NCBI GenBank assembly: GCA_041743835.1
Contig: JBGTLW010000287.1
Coordinates: 1 to 11,047, forward strand
From: JBGTLW01 sp041743835
Lineage (GTDB): Bacteria; Planctomycetota; Phycisphaerae; Phycisphaerales; Phycisphaeraceae
Direction: 5' to 3'
DNA: 11,047 bases
Both the position numbers and the translations under genes were made by a program. Under the pieces are notes generated by a model, which saw only the letters and a list, made by a program, of their open reading frames with translations, was not told where the DNA came from and searched no databases. This document shows positions 1 through 7,174 of the stretch, one piece after another; the stretch's first letter is position 1; the number at the start of each line of letters is the position of its first letter.

Positions 1-620
1 CGGCGAGCGCTGGCGTAAAGACGCATCGGCGACCGACCATACTCAAGTAAGCACGGCACCATCACCAGCAGGAAAAACTGGAACTCCGGCGTTTTCATAG
101 CCCGGTCCATATCCAGGTGGGGCAGGACATCCTCATCGTCCAGCATCGCCGCCAAGTCCCGGCAATGCTCGACATACATCTGGCGAAAGGCCGCGTGCAC
201 AGCTTCCACGGCCACTTTGCGCATCTGCTCCGGGGCCTCATCGATCGAACGCAGGGCATCCGCTTGCGAATGAGGTTTCCGCTGATCCAACACGGCCTGT
301 ATCTGTGCCAAGATACCCCCGCCCTCCAGAGGCAAGCCCTGCGCCTTCAACTCATCTCGCAGACGCCTGGGGGAACGGTATAGCGCCAGCCACTCAGCGA
401 TGCCAGCTTCTCGGTAAACCGTCTGCGCCGCGCGCCCGTTGCGAATCAGTTCCACCCACTGGCCCGCGATCAGTGAGAATGTCGCCAACTGCTGGGCCGG
501 CACCGCCACCAGGATCGGCCGACCCCTCGCCCACGCGTGCAAGTGCCTGACGCGGTGCCAAGAGGGCAAGGCGATGGCGGGTCCGGAATGAGGTTTGCGT
601 GCGTGCATCGGCCCTGCCAT
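1..620 (-). CDS. Hypothetical protein, C-terminus beyond left edge
   Basis: One minus-strand frame stays open from the start region to the left edge, giving about 206 residues without a stop. I do not recognise the family. The visible part is mostly soluble and helical, with many Ala, Arg, Glu and Leu. It includes a basic N-terminal stretch (around residues 5-33), a segment reading LVAVPAQQLATFSLIAGQWV near residues 35-55, and a more acidic, Met-rich part after residue 140 (MLDDEDVLPHLDMDRAMKTPE). No signal peptide, membrane helix or known catalytic motif is evident. The start is uncertain. ATG at 620 has an AGGAG only one base upstream; ATG at 608 has the same AGGAG 13 bases upstream; and the frame remains open further upstream. 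It is transcribed divergently from mod, with about 100 bp between them. The continuous frame and protein-like composition support a real gene, but function is unknown. Confidence 0.6.
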   Translation of the reverse strand, partial: MAGPMHARKPHSGPAIALPSWHRVRHLHAWARGRPILVAVPAQQLATFSLIAGQWVELIRNGRAAQTVYREAGIAEWLALYRSPRRLRDELKAQGLPLEGGGILAQIQAVLDQRKPHSQADALRSIDEAPEQMRKVAVEAVHAAFRQMYVEHCRDLAAMLDDEDVLPHLDMDRAMKTPEFQFFLLVMVPCLLEYGRSPMRLYASAR

Positions 621-639
621 ACTCCTACACCGACATCCG

Positions 640-672
640 GGCTGCAAGTCGAGCAGCCGCCCAATCGGGCGG
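640..672. repeat. Two GC-rich inverted repeats upstream of mod
   Basis: GGCTGC at 640-645 pairs with GCAGCC at 653-658 across a 7-base loop. CCGCCC at 657-662 pairs with GGGCGG at 667-672 across a 4-base loop. The two share two bases, so they are nearly adjacent or alternative hairpins in the spacer between the leftward gene and mod. Neither is followed by a T tract. If the mod transcript starts upstream they would lie in its leader. They could equally be chance pairings in GC-rich DNA. Confidence 0.35.
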
Positions 673-707
673 GCCCACGCATCCCGCACAGTATCCCCAT
701 GGAATGC

Positions 708-720
708 GAGGCCACGCTTG
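708..720 (+). promoter_or_regulatory. Ribosome binding site that selects the TTG start of mod
   Basis: GAGG at 708-711 lies six bases before TTG at 718-720. The mod frame is open back to an ATG at 595, but the residues encoded between 595 and 717 look like translated spacer DNA. Residues from 718 on (MPQLTDAEKQDILRYLD) look like the usual N-terminus of this methyltransferase group. The nearby ATG at 699 is out of frame and meets a stop by about 740. TTG at 718 is therefore the best start. Confidence 0.6.
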
Positions 721-3048
721 CCCCAACTGACCGACGCTGAGAAACAGGACATCCTGCGGTACCTGGACGCCAACAAGCCCCTGCCAGACAAGTACCGCTT
801 CCTGCTGTTCGATGACAAGCGCGAGGTCGAGCTGGTGTGGAACGGCAAGACCAACGAGGTCTGCAACGTCGTCCTGCCGTTCCAAACAATCGAGCAGGTG
901 GACGAGCCGCGGATTGAACGGTCCACCGCCGACGATGAACTCGCCGGCGGGCTGTTCGACTCGCGCGGCCGCCAGCTCCACGGCTGGACCAACAAGCTCA
1001 TCTGGGGCGACAACAAGCTCATCCTCTCCAGCCTCAAGAACGGCCCGCTGCGGGACGAGATCGAGAAACAGGGCGGCCTCAAGCTCATCTACATCGATCC
1101 GCCCTTCGACGTCGGGGCCGACTTCTCCATGGACATCGAAGTCGGCGACGGCGGCGACACCTTCACCAAGCGCCCCAACATCCTCGAGGAAATCGCCTAC
1201 CGCGACACGTGGGGCAAAGGGGCCGACTCGTTCATCGCCATGATCTACGAACGCCTCATCCTCATGCGCGACCTGCTCGCGGAGGATGGGAGCATCTATG
1301 TGCATTGCGATTGGCGACTTGATCACCATGTCCGCGAAGTTCTGGACGAAGTTTTTGGAGACAGCGGGTTTCGGAACACCATCGGCTGGAGGCGTGACGC
1401 CGCCGGAAAGGGCGCGAAAGGAAAATCACGCCAGTTGCCACGAAACACAGATTCGATTTTGTTCTACACGCGGTCGGATAAATGGAGTTTTGAGCAACCA
1501 TTTAAAGACCTCACAGCCGAGCAAAAAACGGCGTACCGTTACACCGAAAAGTCGAGTGGGCGCCTCTATAAAGCGGTGCAACTTGGTGACTACTCGGAGA
1601 AGTCGATCGCGAGGATGAAGACAGAAGGACTTATCCATACGTCCGGCACCGGACAAGAATACAAAAAGTATTATCTAGACGAGGCACGCGCCGCCGTCGA
1701 CAGTCTATGGACAGATATTCTGGGATTTGGGACAAGAACCGCCGCAGGTGAGATTACTGGCTACTCGACGCAGAAACCAGAAGGACTGATCGAACGAATC
1801 CTGCTCGCCTCCTTCAACCCCGGCGATCTCGTCGCCGACTTTTTCGTCGGTTCCGGGACGACGGCGGCGGTGGCGGAGAAGCTGGGGCGGAAGTGGATCG
1901 CCACCGATCTGGGCAAGTTCGCCATCCACACCACCCGCAAGCGGATGATCGGCGTGCAACGGCAGCTCAAGGCGGACGGGAAGGACTACCGCGCGTTCGA
2001 GTTGCTCAACCTCGGCCGGTACGAGCGGCAGCACTACGTCGGCGTGAACCCCAACCTGCGCGAAGAGGAAAAGCGCAAGCAGCTTGAAGCCAAGGAAGCC
2101 GCGTTCCTCGAACTGATCCTGCGCGCCTACCGCGCGGAGAAGGTCACCGGCTACCCCGCGTTCCACGGCAAGAAGGCCGGCCGGCTGGTGGCGGTCGGGC
2201 CGGTGAACATGCCGGTCACGCGGCTGTTCGTCGAGGAGATCATCGTCGAGTGCCGGAAGAAGAACATCACCAAGGTGGACATCCTCGGCTTCGAGTTCGA
2301 GATGGGCCTGTTCCCCAATGTGCTGGATGAAGCGCGGGCCAAGGGGATCGACATCGCGCCCAAGTACATCCCGGCTGAGGTGTTCGATAAGCGGGCGGTG
2401 GAGAAGGGGCAGGTGGTCTTCCACGATGTGAGCTTCATTGAGGTGAAGGTCCACGTGCGCGAGGGCGGCAAGGGCCAGCTTCCGGGGGTGGCGGTGGAGT
2501 TGACCGATTTCTCGGTGTTTTATTCGCAGGACTCGATCGCCAACGCGGAGGAGGCCCTGGGCAGCAAGAAGTCGGGGAGCAAGATCGTGGTCGAGAAGGG
2601 GCAGATCGTGAAGGTGAACAAGGACAAGAACGGCGTGATGAGCCGAGAGGTGCTTACCGATAAGTGGACGGACTGGATCGATTATTGGTCGGTGGACTTT
2701 GATTTTGAGAACAAGCGCGAGATTGTCCGGGTGCCCGAGGACTGGGACCCGGACGGGCAGGCTCACCTGCCGACGATCGAGCCGGACCAGCCCGCGCTCA
2801 AGGGGTGGAAAGAGGTGTGGACGGGGGATTACGTGTTCGAGAACGAGTGGCAGAGCTTCCGCACGAAGAAGGACCGGACGCTCGAACTCAAGAGCGTGTT
2901 CCACGACTGCACCCCCGGCACTGGCCCCAGCACCGGCACCGGCAAGGGAGCCCGGCGCAAGATCGCGGTGAAGGTGGTGGATATCTTCGGCAATGACACG
3001 ATGACGATCGTCGAGGTGGATGTGCCCGGCGGGAAGGGGAAGCGCTGA
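718..3048 (+). CDS. mod: Type III-like DNA adenine methyltransferase (Mod)
   Basis: Site-specific DNA methyltransferase, expected to transfer a methyl group from S-adenosylmethionine to adenine N6 in an asymmetric site. It should also provide sequence recognition for Res. From the TTG start it has 776 residues. The catalytic motif DPPF is at residues 127-130. The motif X region TQKP (351-354) is followed by the AdoMet-binding FVGSGTT (376-382) and ATDLG. Catalytic motif before binding motif is the beta-class order, as in type III Mod proteins. The segment between about residues 200 and 345 is the probable target-recognition domain and is lower in GC than the rest. Beyond about residue 410 there is a long C-terminal part rich in Lys and Glu, probably for contact with Res. 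It overlaps fic by one base. The family assignment is firm; the recognition site cannot be read from sequence. Confidence 0.92.
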   Translation: MPQLTDAEKQDILRYLDANKPLPDKYRFLLFDDKREVELVWNGKTNEVCNVVLPFQTIEQVDEPRIERSTADDELAGGLFDSRGRQLHGWTNKLIWGDNKLILSSLKNGPLRDEIEKQGGLKLIYIDPPFDVGADFSMDIEVGDGGDTFTKRPNILEEIAYRDTWGKGADSFIAMIYERLILMRDLLAEDGSIYVHCDWRLDHHVREVLDEVFGDSGFRNTIGWRRDAAGKGAKGKSRQLPRNTDSILFYTRSDKWSFEQPFKDLTAEQKTAYRYTEKSSGRLYKAVQLGDYSEKSIARMKTEGLIHTSGTGQEYKKYYLDEARAAVDSLWTDILGFGTRTAAGEITGYSTQKPEGLIERILLASFNPGDLVADFFVGSGTTAAVAEKLGRKWIATDLGKFAIHTTRKRMIGVQRQLKADGKDYRAFELLNLGRYERQHYVGVNPNLREEEKRKQLEAKEAAFLELILRAYRAEKVTGYPAFHGKKAGRLVAVGPVNMPVTRLFVEEIIVECRKKNITKVDILGFEFEMGLFPNVLDEARAKGIDIAPKYIPAEVFDKRAVEKGQVVFHDVSFIEVKVHVREGGKGQLPGVAVELTDFSVFYSQDSIANAEEALGSKKSGSKIVVEKGQIVKVNKDKNGVMSREVLTDKWTDWIDYWSVDFDFENKREIVRVPEDWDPDGQAHLPTIEPDQPALKGWKEVWTGDYVFENEWQSFRTKKDRTLELKSVFHDCTPGTGPSTGTGKGARRKIAVKVVDIFGNDTMTIVEVDVPGGKGKR
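1321..1800 (+). other. Low-GC segment of mod, probable target-recognition domain
   Basis: A hand count gives about 52% G+C across 1321-1800, against about 57-68% in the sampled 60-base blocks on either side (for example 961-1020, 1141-1260 and 1801-1920). The lowest blocks, 1441-1500 and 1621-1680, are about 42-43%. The reading frame is intact. The segment encodes the region between the DPPF half and the TQKP/FVGSGTT half of Mod, where the target-recognition domain of type III methyltransferases lies. The composition suggests this module was replaced by recombination, but relaxed selection on a variable domain could also contribute. Confidence 0.6.
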
Positions 3049-4160
3049 TGCCAGCAGTGAAGTACCACCTGGGCAAGTTTCCGCCCGTGAAGTTGGACTG
3101 GGAGCGCTTGGTCCCGCTGCTGGGCCCGGCGAACGCGGCGGTCGCGCGATACGCGGGTGTGTTGCAGGGGATCCCCAATGCTCAGGTGCTGCTGTCGCCG
3201 CTGATGAATCAGGAAGCGGTGCTTTCAAGCAAGATCGAGGGGACGCAGGCGACGCTGGGCGAGGTGCTCGAGTTCGAGGCGGGGGATCACGCGGTCAGCG
3301 ACGAGAAGCGCGACGACATCCATGAGGTGCTCAACTATCGCAAGGCGATGCGGCACGCGGTGGGGGCGATGAAGAAGTTGCCGCTGTCGCAACGGCTGGT
3401 GCGTGACACGCACCGGGTGCTGATGCAGGGTGTGCGTGGTGAGAACAAGACGCCGGGTGAGTACCGGAAACTGCCCAACTGGATCGGCCCCAAGGGTTGT
3501 TTGGTGGAGGAGGCGCGGTTCGTGCCGCCGGCCGCAGGGCTGCTACCCGGACTGATGACCGGGTGGGAGAAGTACCTGCACAGTGAAGCGCCTGACACGC
3601 TGGTGCAGTTGGCGGTGTTGCACGTGGAGTTTGAGTCGATCCACCCGTTTCTAGATGGCAATGGGCGCATCGGGCGGTTGCTGGTGCCGTTGTTCCTGGT
3701 GGATAAGAGGGTGCTCGACAGCCCGGACTTTTATATCAGCGCTTATCTGGAGGCTCGCAAAGAAGAATACTGCGAGCGCCTGCTGGCGGTGTCGCGCGAT
3801 GGCGATTGGACGGGGTGGTGCGCGTTCTTCCTCAAGGCTTTGACGGACCAGGCACGGGATAATGAGACGAAGGCCAAGGCGATTATGGACCTGTATCAGG
3901 CCAAGAAGGGTTGGATCGTGGACGTGACACGTTCGCAGCACGCGATGCGGGCGCTGGACTGGTTTTTCAACCGACCTATCTTCAAGACGCCTGATTTTGT
4001 GCGTTCGTCCGGCATCCCCAAGCCCACGGCAAACCGGATCGTTCGAGTGGTGCGCGATAAGGGCTTGCTCCGTGAGTTGCGGCCCGCCAGCGGCCGACGA
4101 CCGGCGACGCTGTTCTTTCCCGAGTTGTTGAATATCGCGGAGGGACGACAGGTGTTTTGA
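3048..4160 (+). CDS. Fic-domain AMP-transferase with inhibitory motif and winged helix
   Basis: Fic protein of 370 residues, predicted to transfer AMP (or another nucleotide-derived group) to a hydroxyl on a target protein in the cytoplasm. The catalytic motif HPFLDGNGRIGR at residues 199-210 matches HxFx(D/E)GNGRxxR fully, including the base His199 and Arg210. SSKIEG at 60-65 fits the (S/T)xxxE(G/N) inhibitory helix, with Glu64 expected to block productive ATP binding. Because it lies before the Fic core, this is the class II, self-inhibited form. The first 70 or so residues resemble the Fic N-terminal domain. The C-terminus (about 313-344, KTPDFVRSSGIPKPTANRIV...) looks like a winged helix. 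ATG overlaps the mod stop as TGATG, with AGGGGA about seven bases upstream, suggesting translational coupling. No separate antitoxin gene is present. Its target and its role in the restriction locus are unknown. Confidence 0.9.
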   Translation: MPAVKYHLGKFPPVKLDWERLVPLLGPANAAVARYAGVLQGIPNAQVLLSPLMNQEAVLSSKIEGTQATLGEVLEFEAGDHAVSDEKRDDIHEVLNYRKAMRHAVGAMKKLPLSQRLVRDTHRVLMQGVRGENKTPGEYRKLPNWIGPKGCLVEEARFVPPAAGLLPGLMTGWEKYLHSEAPDTLVQLAVLHVEFESIHPFLDGNGRIGRLLVPLFLVDKRVLDSPDFYISAYLEARKEEYCERLLAVSRDGDWTGWCAFFLKALTDQARDNETKAKAIMDLYQAKKGWIVDVTRSQHAMRALDWFFNRPIFKTPDFVRSSGIPKPTANRIVRVVRDKGLLRELRPASGRRPATLFFPELLNIAEGRQVF

Positions 4161-4186
4161 ATGTCACCGATGCGCGTCAAGCCCAT

Positions 4187-4221
4187 TTGTGTATCACCAA
4201 ACGCCCGCCTGCGATACACAA
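4187..4221. repeat. Perfect 9-bp inverted repeat between fic and res
   Basis: TTGTGTATC at 4187-4195 is the exact reverse complement of GATACACAA at 4213-4221, with a 17-base spacer. There is no T tract after it, so it is not a typical intrinsic terminator. The half-site centres are 26 bp apart (about 2.5 helical turns) and the right arm ends six bases before a TTGACA hexamer. It resembles an operator for a dimeric regulator. No binding has been shown. Confidence 0.55.
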
Positions 4222-4227
4222 CAAGGA

Positions 4228-4258
4228 TTGACATCAATATGTGAGACGCAACCAAAAT
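4228..4258 (+). promoter_or_regulatory. Candidate promoter for res
   Basis: TTGACA at 4228-4233 matches the sigma-70 -35 consensus. The best -10 candidate, CAAAAT at 4253-4258, matches TATAAT at four of six bases with a long 19-base spacing, so the pair is weak. The 180-bp gap is clearly less GC-rich than the genes, which suits a regulatory region. res has its own GGAG at 4329-4332, eight bases before its ATG. A separate promoter for res is plausible but unproven. Confidence 0.35.
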
Positions 4259-4340
4259 CGGATTTATTTCGTTAATTGGCAAGAGTTTACAGTTGTAATG
4301 CAGCAGGCGCTTCGCAGCAGCACGCCCTGGAGTTCCGGTT

Positions 4341-7019
4341 ATGGCTTTGCATCCTGATTTTCCCGATTCCCCTCACGCCGTGCTCGACCCGGCGGTGCGA
4401 TGGTTCCCCGCCGACGAGAGCCTGCGGGACACGACGATGGACAAGCTGATGCCGCCATTGGTCTATCAGCTACGCCGGAAGGTCCAGGAGTTCCGCGATG
4501 GTGGCTACGTCGGGGCGACCGACACCAGCCGGGCGCTGTTGAACTGGTGGTTTCAGACCGAGCACCTGCTGCCCCAGGCCGACGGCACGATGCAGCCGTT
4601 CGAGTACTACTTCGCACAGCGCGAGGCGATCGAAACCATCGTTTATCTGATCGACGTGGTGGGGGTGCAGGAACCCTATGACCTGATGCGGTTCGACAGC
4701 ACCGGTCTGGTCAGCCGCGGCATGTTCGACGAGCACTGGCGGCGGTTCGTGGTGAAGATGGCCACCGGCTCGGGCAAGACGAAGGTGTTGAGCCTGGCGC
4801 TGGCGTGGAGCTACTTCCACAAACTGTATGAACCCGATTCGCCGATGGCCCGCAACTTCCTGGTCATCGCCCCGAATATCATCGTCCTCGACCGTATCTA
4901 CAAGGACTTCCAAGGCCTCCGTATTTTCTACGCAGACCCGGTGATCCCGGACAACGGTTTCGAAGGGCGTCACTGGGGCGATGACTTCCAACTCACCCTG
5001 CATGTGCAGGACGAGGTCCGCGTCACGCAGACGACGGGCAACGTATTTCTGACCAACATCCACCGGGTTTATGACAACGACACGCCCGCACCGACCGCCG
5101 CCGACGACGACACGATGGATTATTTTCTGGGACCAAAGCCCACGGGTAAGACCACCGACTCCAAGGTGGACTTGGGCGTGATCGTCCGGGACATCGACGA
5201 ACTGATGGTGCTCAACGACGAAGCGCACCACGTCCACGACAAGAAGCTGGCCTGGTTCAAGTCCATTGAGGACATCCACAACCGCCTGATCCAGAAGGAC
5301 GGACGACTTGCGATGCAGCTTGACGTGACGGCAACGCCCAAACACAACAACGGGGCGATTTTCGTCCAGACCGTCTCGGACTACCCGCTCGTGGAGGCGA
5401 TCAGCCAAAACGTGGTCAAGCACCCGGTGCTGCCCGACGCGGCCAGCCAAGGCAAACTGCACGAGAAGCAGACCACCAAATACACCGAGCGTTATGCCGA
5501 CTTCCTGGACCTGGGTGTGATCGAATGGCGTTCGGCCTCCGCAGAGCATGCAAAGGTCGGGAAGAAAGCGATCCTGTTCGTGATGACCGACGACACAAAG
5601 AACTGCGACGAGGTGGCCGAGTATTTAGAGGGAAGGTATCCAGACCTTAAGGACGCAGTACTCACCATCCACACCAAGAATAACGGTGAAATCTCCGAAG
5701 CCGCAACCGGCAAGGCCGCCGAGGAATTGGAGAAACTGCGGGCTCAGGCCAACCAGATCGACGATGCAGACAGCCCTTATAAGGCGATTGTCTCGGTACT
5801 CATGCTCAAAGAGGGTTGGGATGTGCGCAACGTCACGACGATCGTTGGGCTGCGAGCCTACACGTCAAAGAGCAACATCCTGCCCGAACAGACACTCGGC
5901 CGTGGGCTGCGGAAGATGTACCCCGGCGGTGTGCCCGAGCAGGTCAGTGTGGTGGGCACCCCGGCGTTCATGGAGTTTGTTGAATCGATCCAAGCCGAAG
6001 GCGTGGAGCTTGAACGCAAAGCAATGGGAACCGGCACCAAGCCCAAATCGCCTATCGTGGTTGAGGTCGACCAGGACAATGAGAAGAAGGACCTTGAGGC
6101 TCTGGACATCGAAATCCCCTTGCTCACACCGCGCATATACCGGGAGTACAAGCAACTCGCCGACCTCGACGTGGGCAACCTGTCATTCCAAACGATCGCC
6201 TATCAGCAGTTCACTGAGGAGGAGCAGCGGAAGATCGTTTTCAAGGACATCACGACCAACGAGATCACGCATACCACTATCCTCGATTCGGCAGGGGTGG
6301 CCGACTACCGCAGCGTCATCGGCTACTTCACGCAGACGGTCATGAAGGAACTGCGACTGGTTAGCGGATACGATGTGCTCTACGGCAAGATGAAGGCGTT
6401 TGTGCAGAACCATCTGTTCGGCAAAAGCGTGGACCTCGAAGACCCGAACACGCTGCGGAACCTGTCCGAGATGGTGGCGACCAAAACTGTCCTTGAGACG
6501 ATCAAGAAGGCGGTGAACGGTCTGACCGTACAGGACAAGGGCGACGCAGAAATCCGCGACACGATCAAGCTACGGCAGACGCGGCCGTTTGTGGCGAAGG
6601 ATCAGGAATACATCCAGCCCAAGAAGAGCGTATTCAACCGCATTATTGGCGACAGCCACTTTGAGTTGACTTTTGCTCAGTTCCTCGATGGATGCGACGA
6701 CGTGGCGGCGTTCGCCAAGAATTACTTGGCGGTTCGCTTCAAGCTTGACTATGTCAACGCCGCCGGAGACATCAGCAACTACTATCCCGACTTTCTCGTC
6801 AAACTCAAGGACGGGCAACTGATCGTGGTAGAGACCAAGGGTCAGCAGGACCTCGACGTGCCGCTTAAGCTGGCGAGGCTCAAGCAGTGGTGCGACGATG
6901 TGGCCAAGGTCGATGCCGACCATGCTGTGGGCTTTGTATATGTTGACGAGGAGAGCTTTAAGAAGTACTCCCCCACTTCCTTCAAACAATTGCTTACGGG
7001 CTTTAAGAACTATCAGTGA
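4341..7019 (+). CDS. res: Type III-like restriction subunit (helicase-nuclease Res)
   Basis: Restriction subunit of 892 residues. It is expected to form a complex with Mod, use ATP hydrolysis to communicate along DNA from unmethylated sites, and cleave foreign DNA. Superfamily 2 motifs are intact: a Q-motif-like segment (YYFAQREAIETIVYL, about residues 92-106), Walker A ATGSGKT (141-147), Walker B DEAH (293-296), motif III TATP (330-333) and motif VI QTLGRGLR (517-524). The C-terminus carries a PD-(D/E)xK nuclease centre: Asp817 in YYPDF, then Glu831 and Lys833 in VVETKG. Length and motif order match type III Res proteins. It has a good ribosome binding site (GGAG, eight bases before ATG). 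It is separated from fic by 180 bp with a possible promoter and operator, so it may be regulated apart from mod-fic. There is no sign of decay. Confidence 0.93.
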   Translation: MALHPDFPDSPHAVLDPAVRWFPADESLRDTTMDKLMPPLVYQLRRKVQEFRDGGYVGATDTSRALLNWWFQTEHLLPQADGTMQPFEYYFAQREAIETIVYLIDVVGVQEPYDLMRFDSTGLVSRGMFDEHWRRFVVKMATGSGKTKVLSLALAWSYFHKLYEPDSPMARNFLVIAPNIIVLDRIYKDFQGLRIFYADPVIPDNGFEGRHWGDDFQLTLHVQDEVRVTQTTGNVFLTNIHRVYDNDTPAPTAADDDTMDYFLGPKPTGKTTDSKVDLGVIVRDIDELMVLNDEAHHVHDKKLAWFKSIEDIHNRLIQKDGRLAMQLDVTATPKHNNGAIFVQTVSDYPLVEAISQNVVKHPVLPDAASQGKLHEKQTTKYTERYADFLDLGVIEWRSASAEHAKVGKKAILFVMTDDTKNCDEVAEYLEGRYPDLKDAVLTIHTKNNGEISEAATGKAAEELEKLRAQANQIDDADSPYKAIVSVLMLKEGWDVRNVTTIVGLRAYTSKSNILPEQTLGRGLRKMYPGGVPEQVSVVGTPAFMEFVESIQAEGVELERKAMGTGTKPKSPIVVEVDQDNEKKDLEALDIEIPLLTPRIYREYKQLADLDVGNLSFQTIAYQQFTEEEQRKIVFKDITTNEITHTTILDSAGVADYRSVIGYFTQTVMKELRLVSGYDVLYGKMKAFVQNHLFGKSVDLEDPNTLRNLSEMVATKTVLETIKKAVNGLTVQDKGDAEIRDTIKLRQTRPFVAKDQEYIQPKKSVFNRIIGDSHFELTFAQFLDGCDDVAAFAKNYLAVRFKLDYVNAAGDISNYYPDFLVKLKDGQLIVVETKGQQDLDVPLKLARLKQWCDDVAKVDADHAVGFVYVDEESFKKYSPTSFKQLLTGFKNYQ

Positions 7020-7046
7020 CGCACATCAAACTGGTGACGAAGATGT

Positions 7047-7113
7047 GACTAGCGGTAAATGAGCTTGTGCGGACTGGCGTGCTGAGTCAGATCAAAACGC
7101 ACCCCCGCTAGTC
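7047..7113. repeat. Long-range 9-bp inverted repeat downstream of res
   Basis: GACTAGCGG at 7047-7055 is the exact reverse complement of CCGCTAGTC at 7105-7113, with 49 bases between. Inside are GTGCG at 7067-7071 with CGCAC at 7098-7102, and the odd palindrome CTGAGTCAG at 7082-7090, so nested pairing is possible. It sits between the convergent res and methyltransferase genes. There is no T tract, so it is not a standard terminator. It may be a structured 3' end, a boundary element or chance. I see nothing else recognisable in 7020-7174. Confidence 0.4.
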
Positions 7114-7174
7114 GTGGCAAGAGTGTAGCGAGCCGGTGTTGCGGAAAGCTACGCGCGAAACCGGATCGGCTGCG

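Noticed and set aside
268..596. 11-bp direct repeat GAATGAGGTTT at 268-278 and 586-596, considered as insertion scars
   Set aside because: Several 11-bp matches are expected by chance in 11 kb, and no element boundaries or transposase accompany it.
595..717. Upstream extension of mod to the ATG at 595
   Set aside because: The extra 41 residues look like translated spacer, overlap the start of the divergent gene, and the TTG at 718 has a well-placed GAGG and a family-like N-terminus.
1705..3228. Long antisense open frame (507 codons) opposite mod and fic
   Set aside because: It is a composition shadow in GC-rich DNA. The opposite strand carries Mod and Fic motifs throughout.
3048..4160. Fic as the toxin of a two-gene Fic toxin-antitoxin pair
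   Set aside because: No small antitoxin gene is adjacent, and the inhibitory SxxxEG motif is inside the Fic protein itself.
4470..5549. Long antisense open frame opposite res
   Set aside because: Res motifs (ATGSGKT, DEAH, TATP) lie on the other strand in this region, and the antisense product has no recognisable domain.
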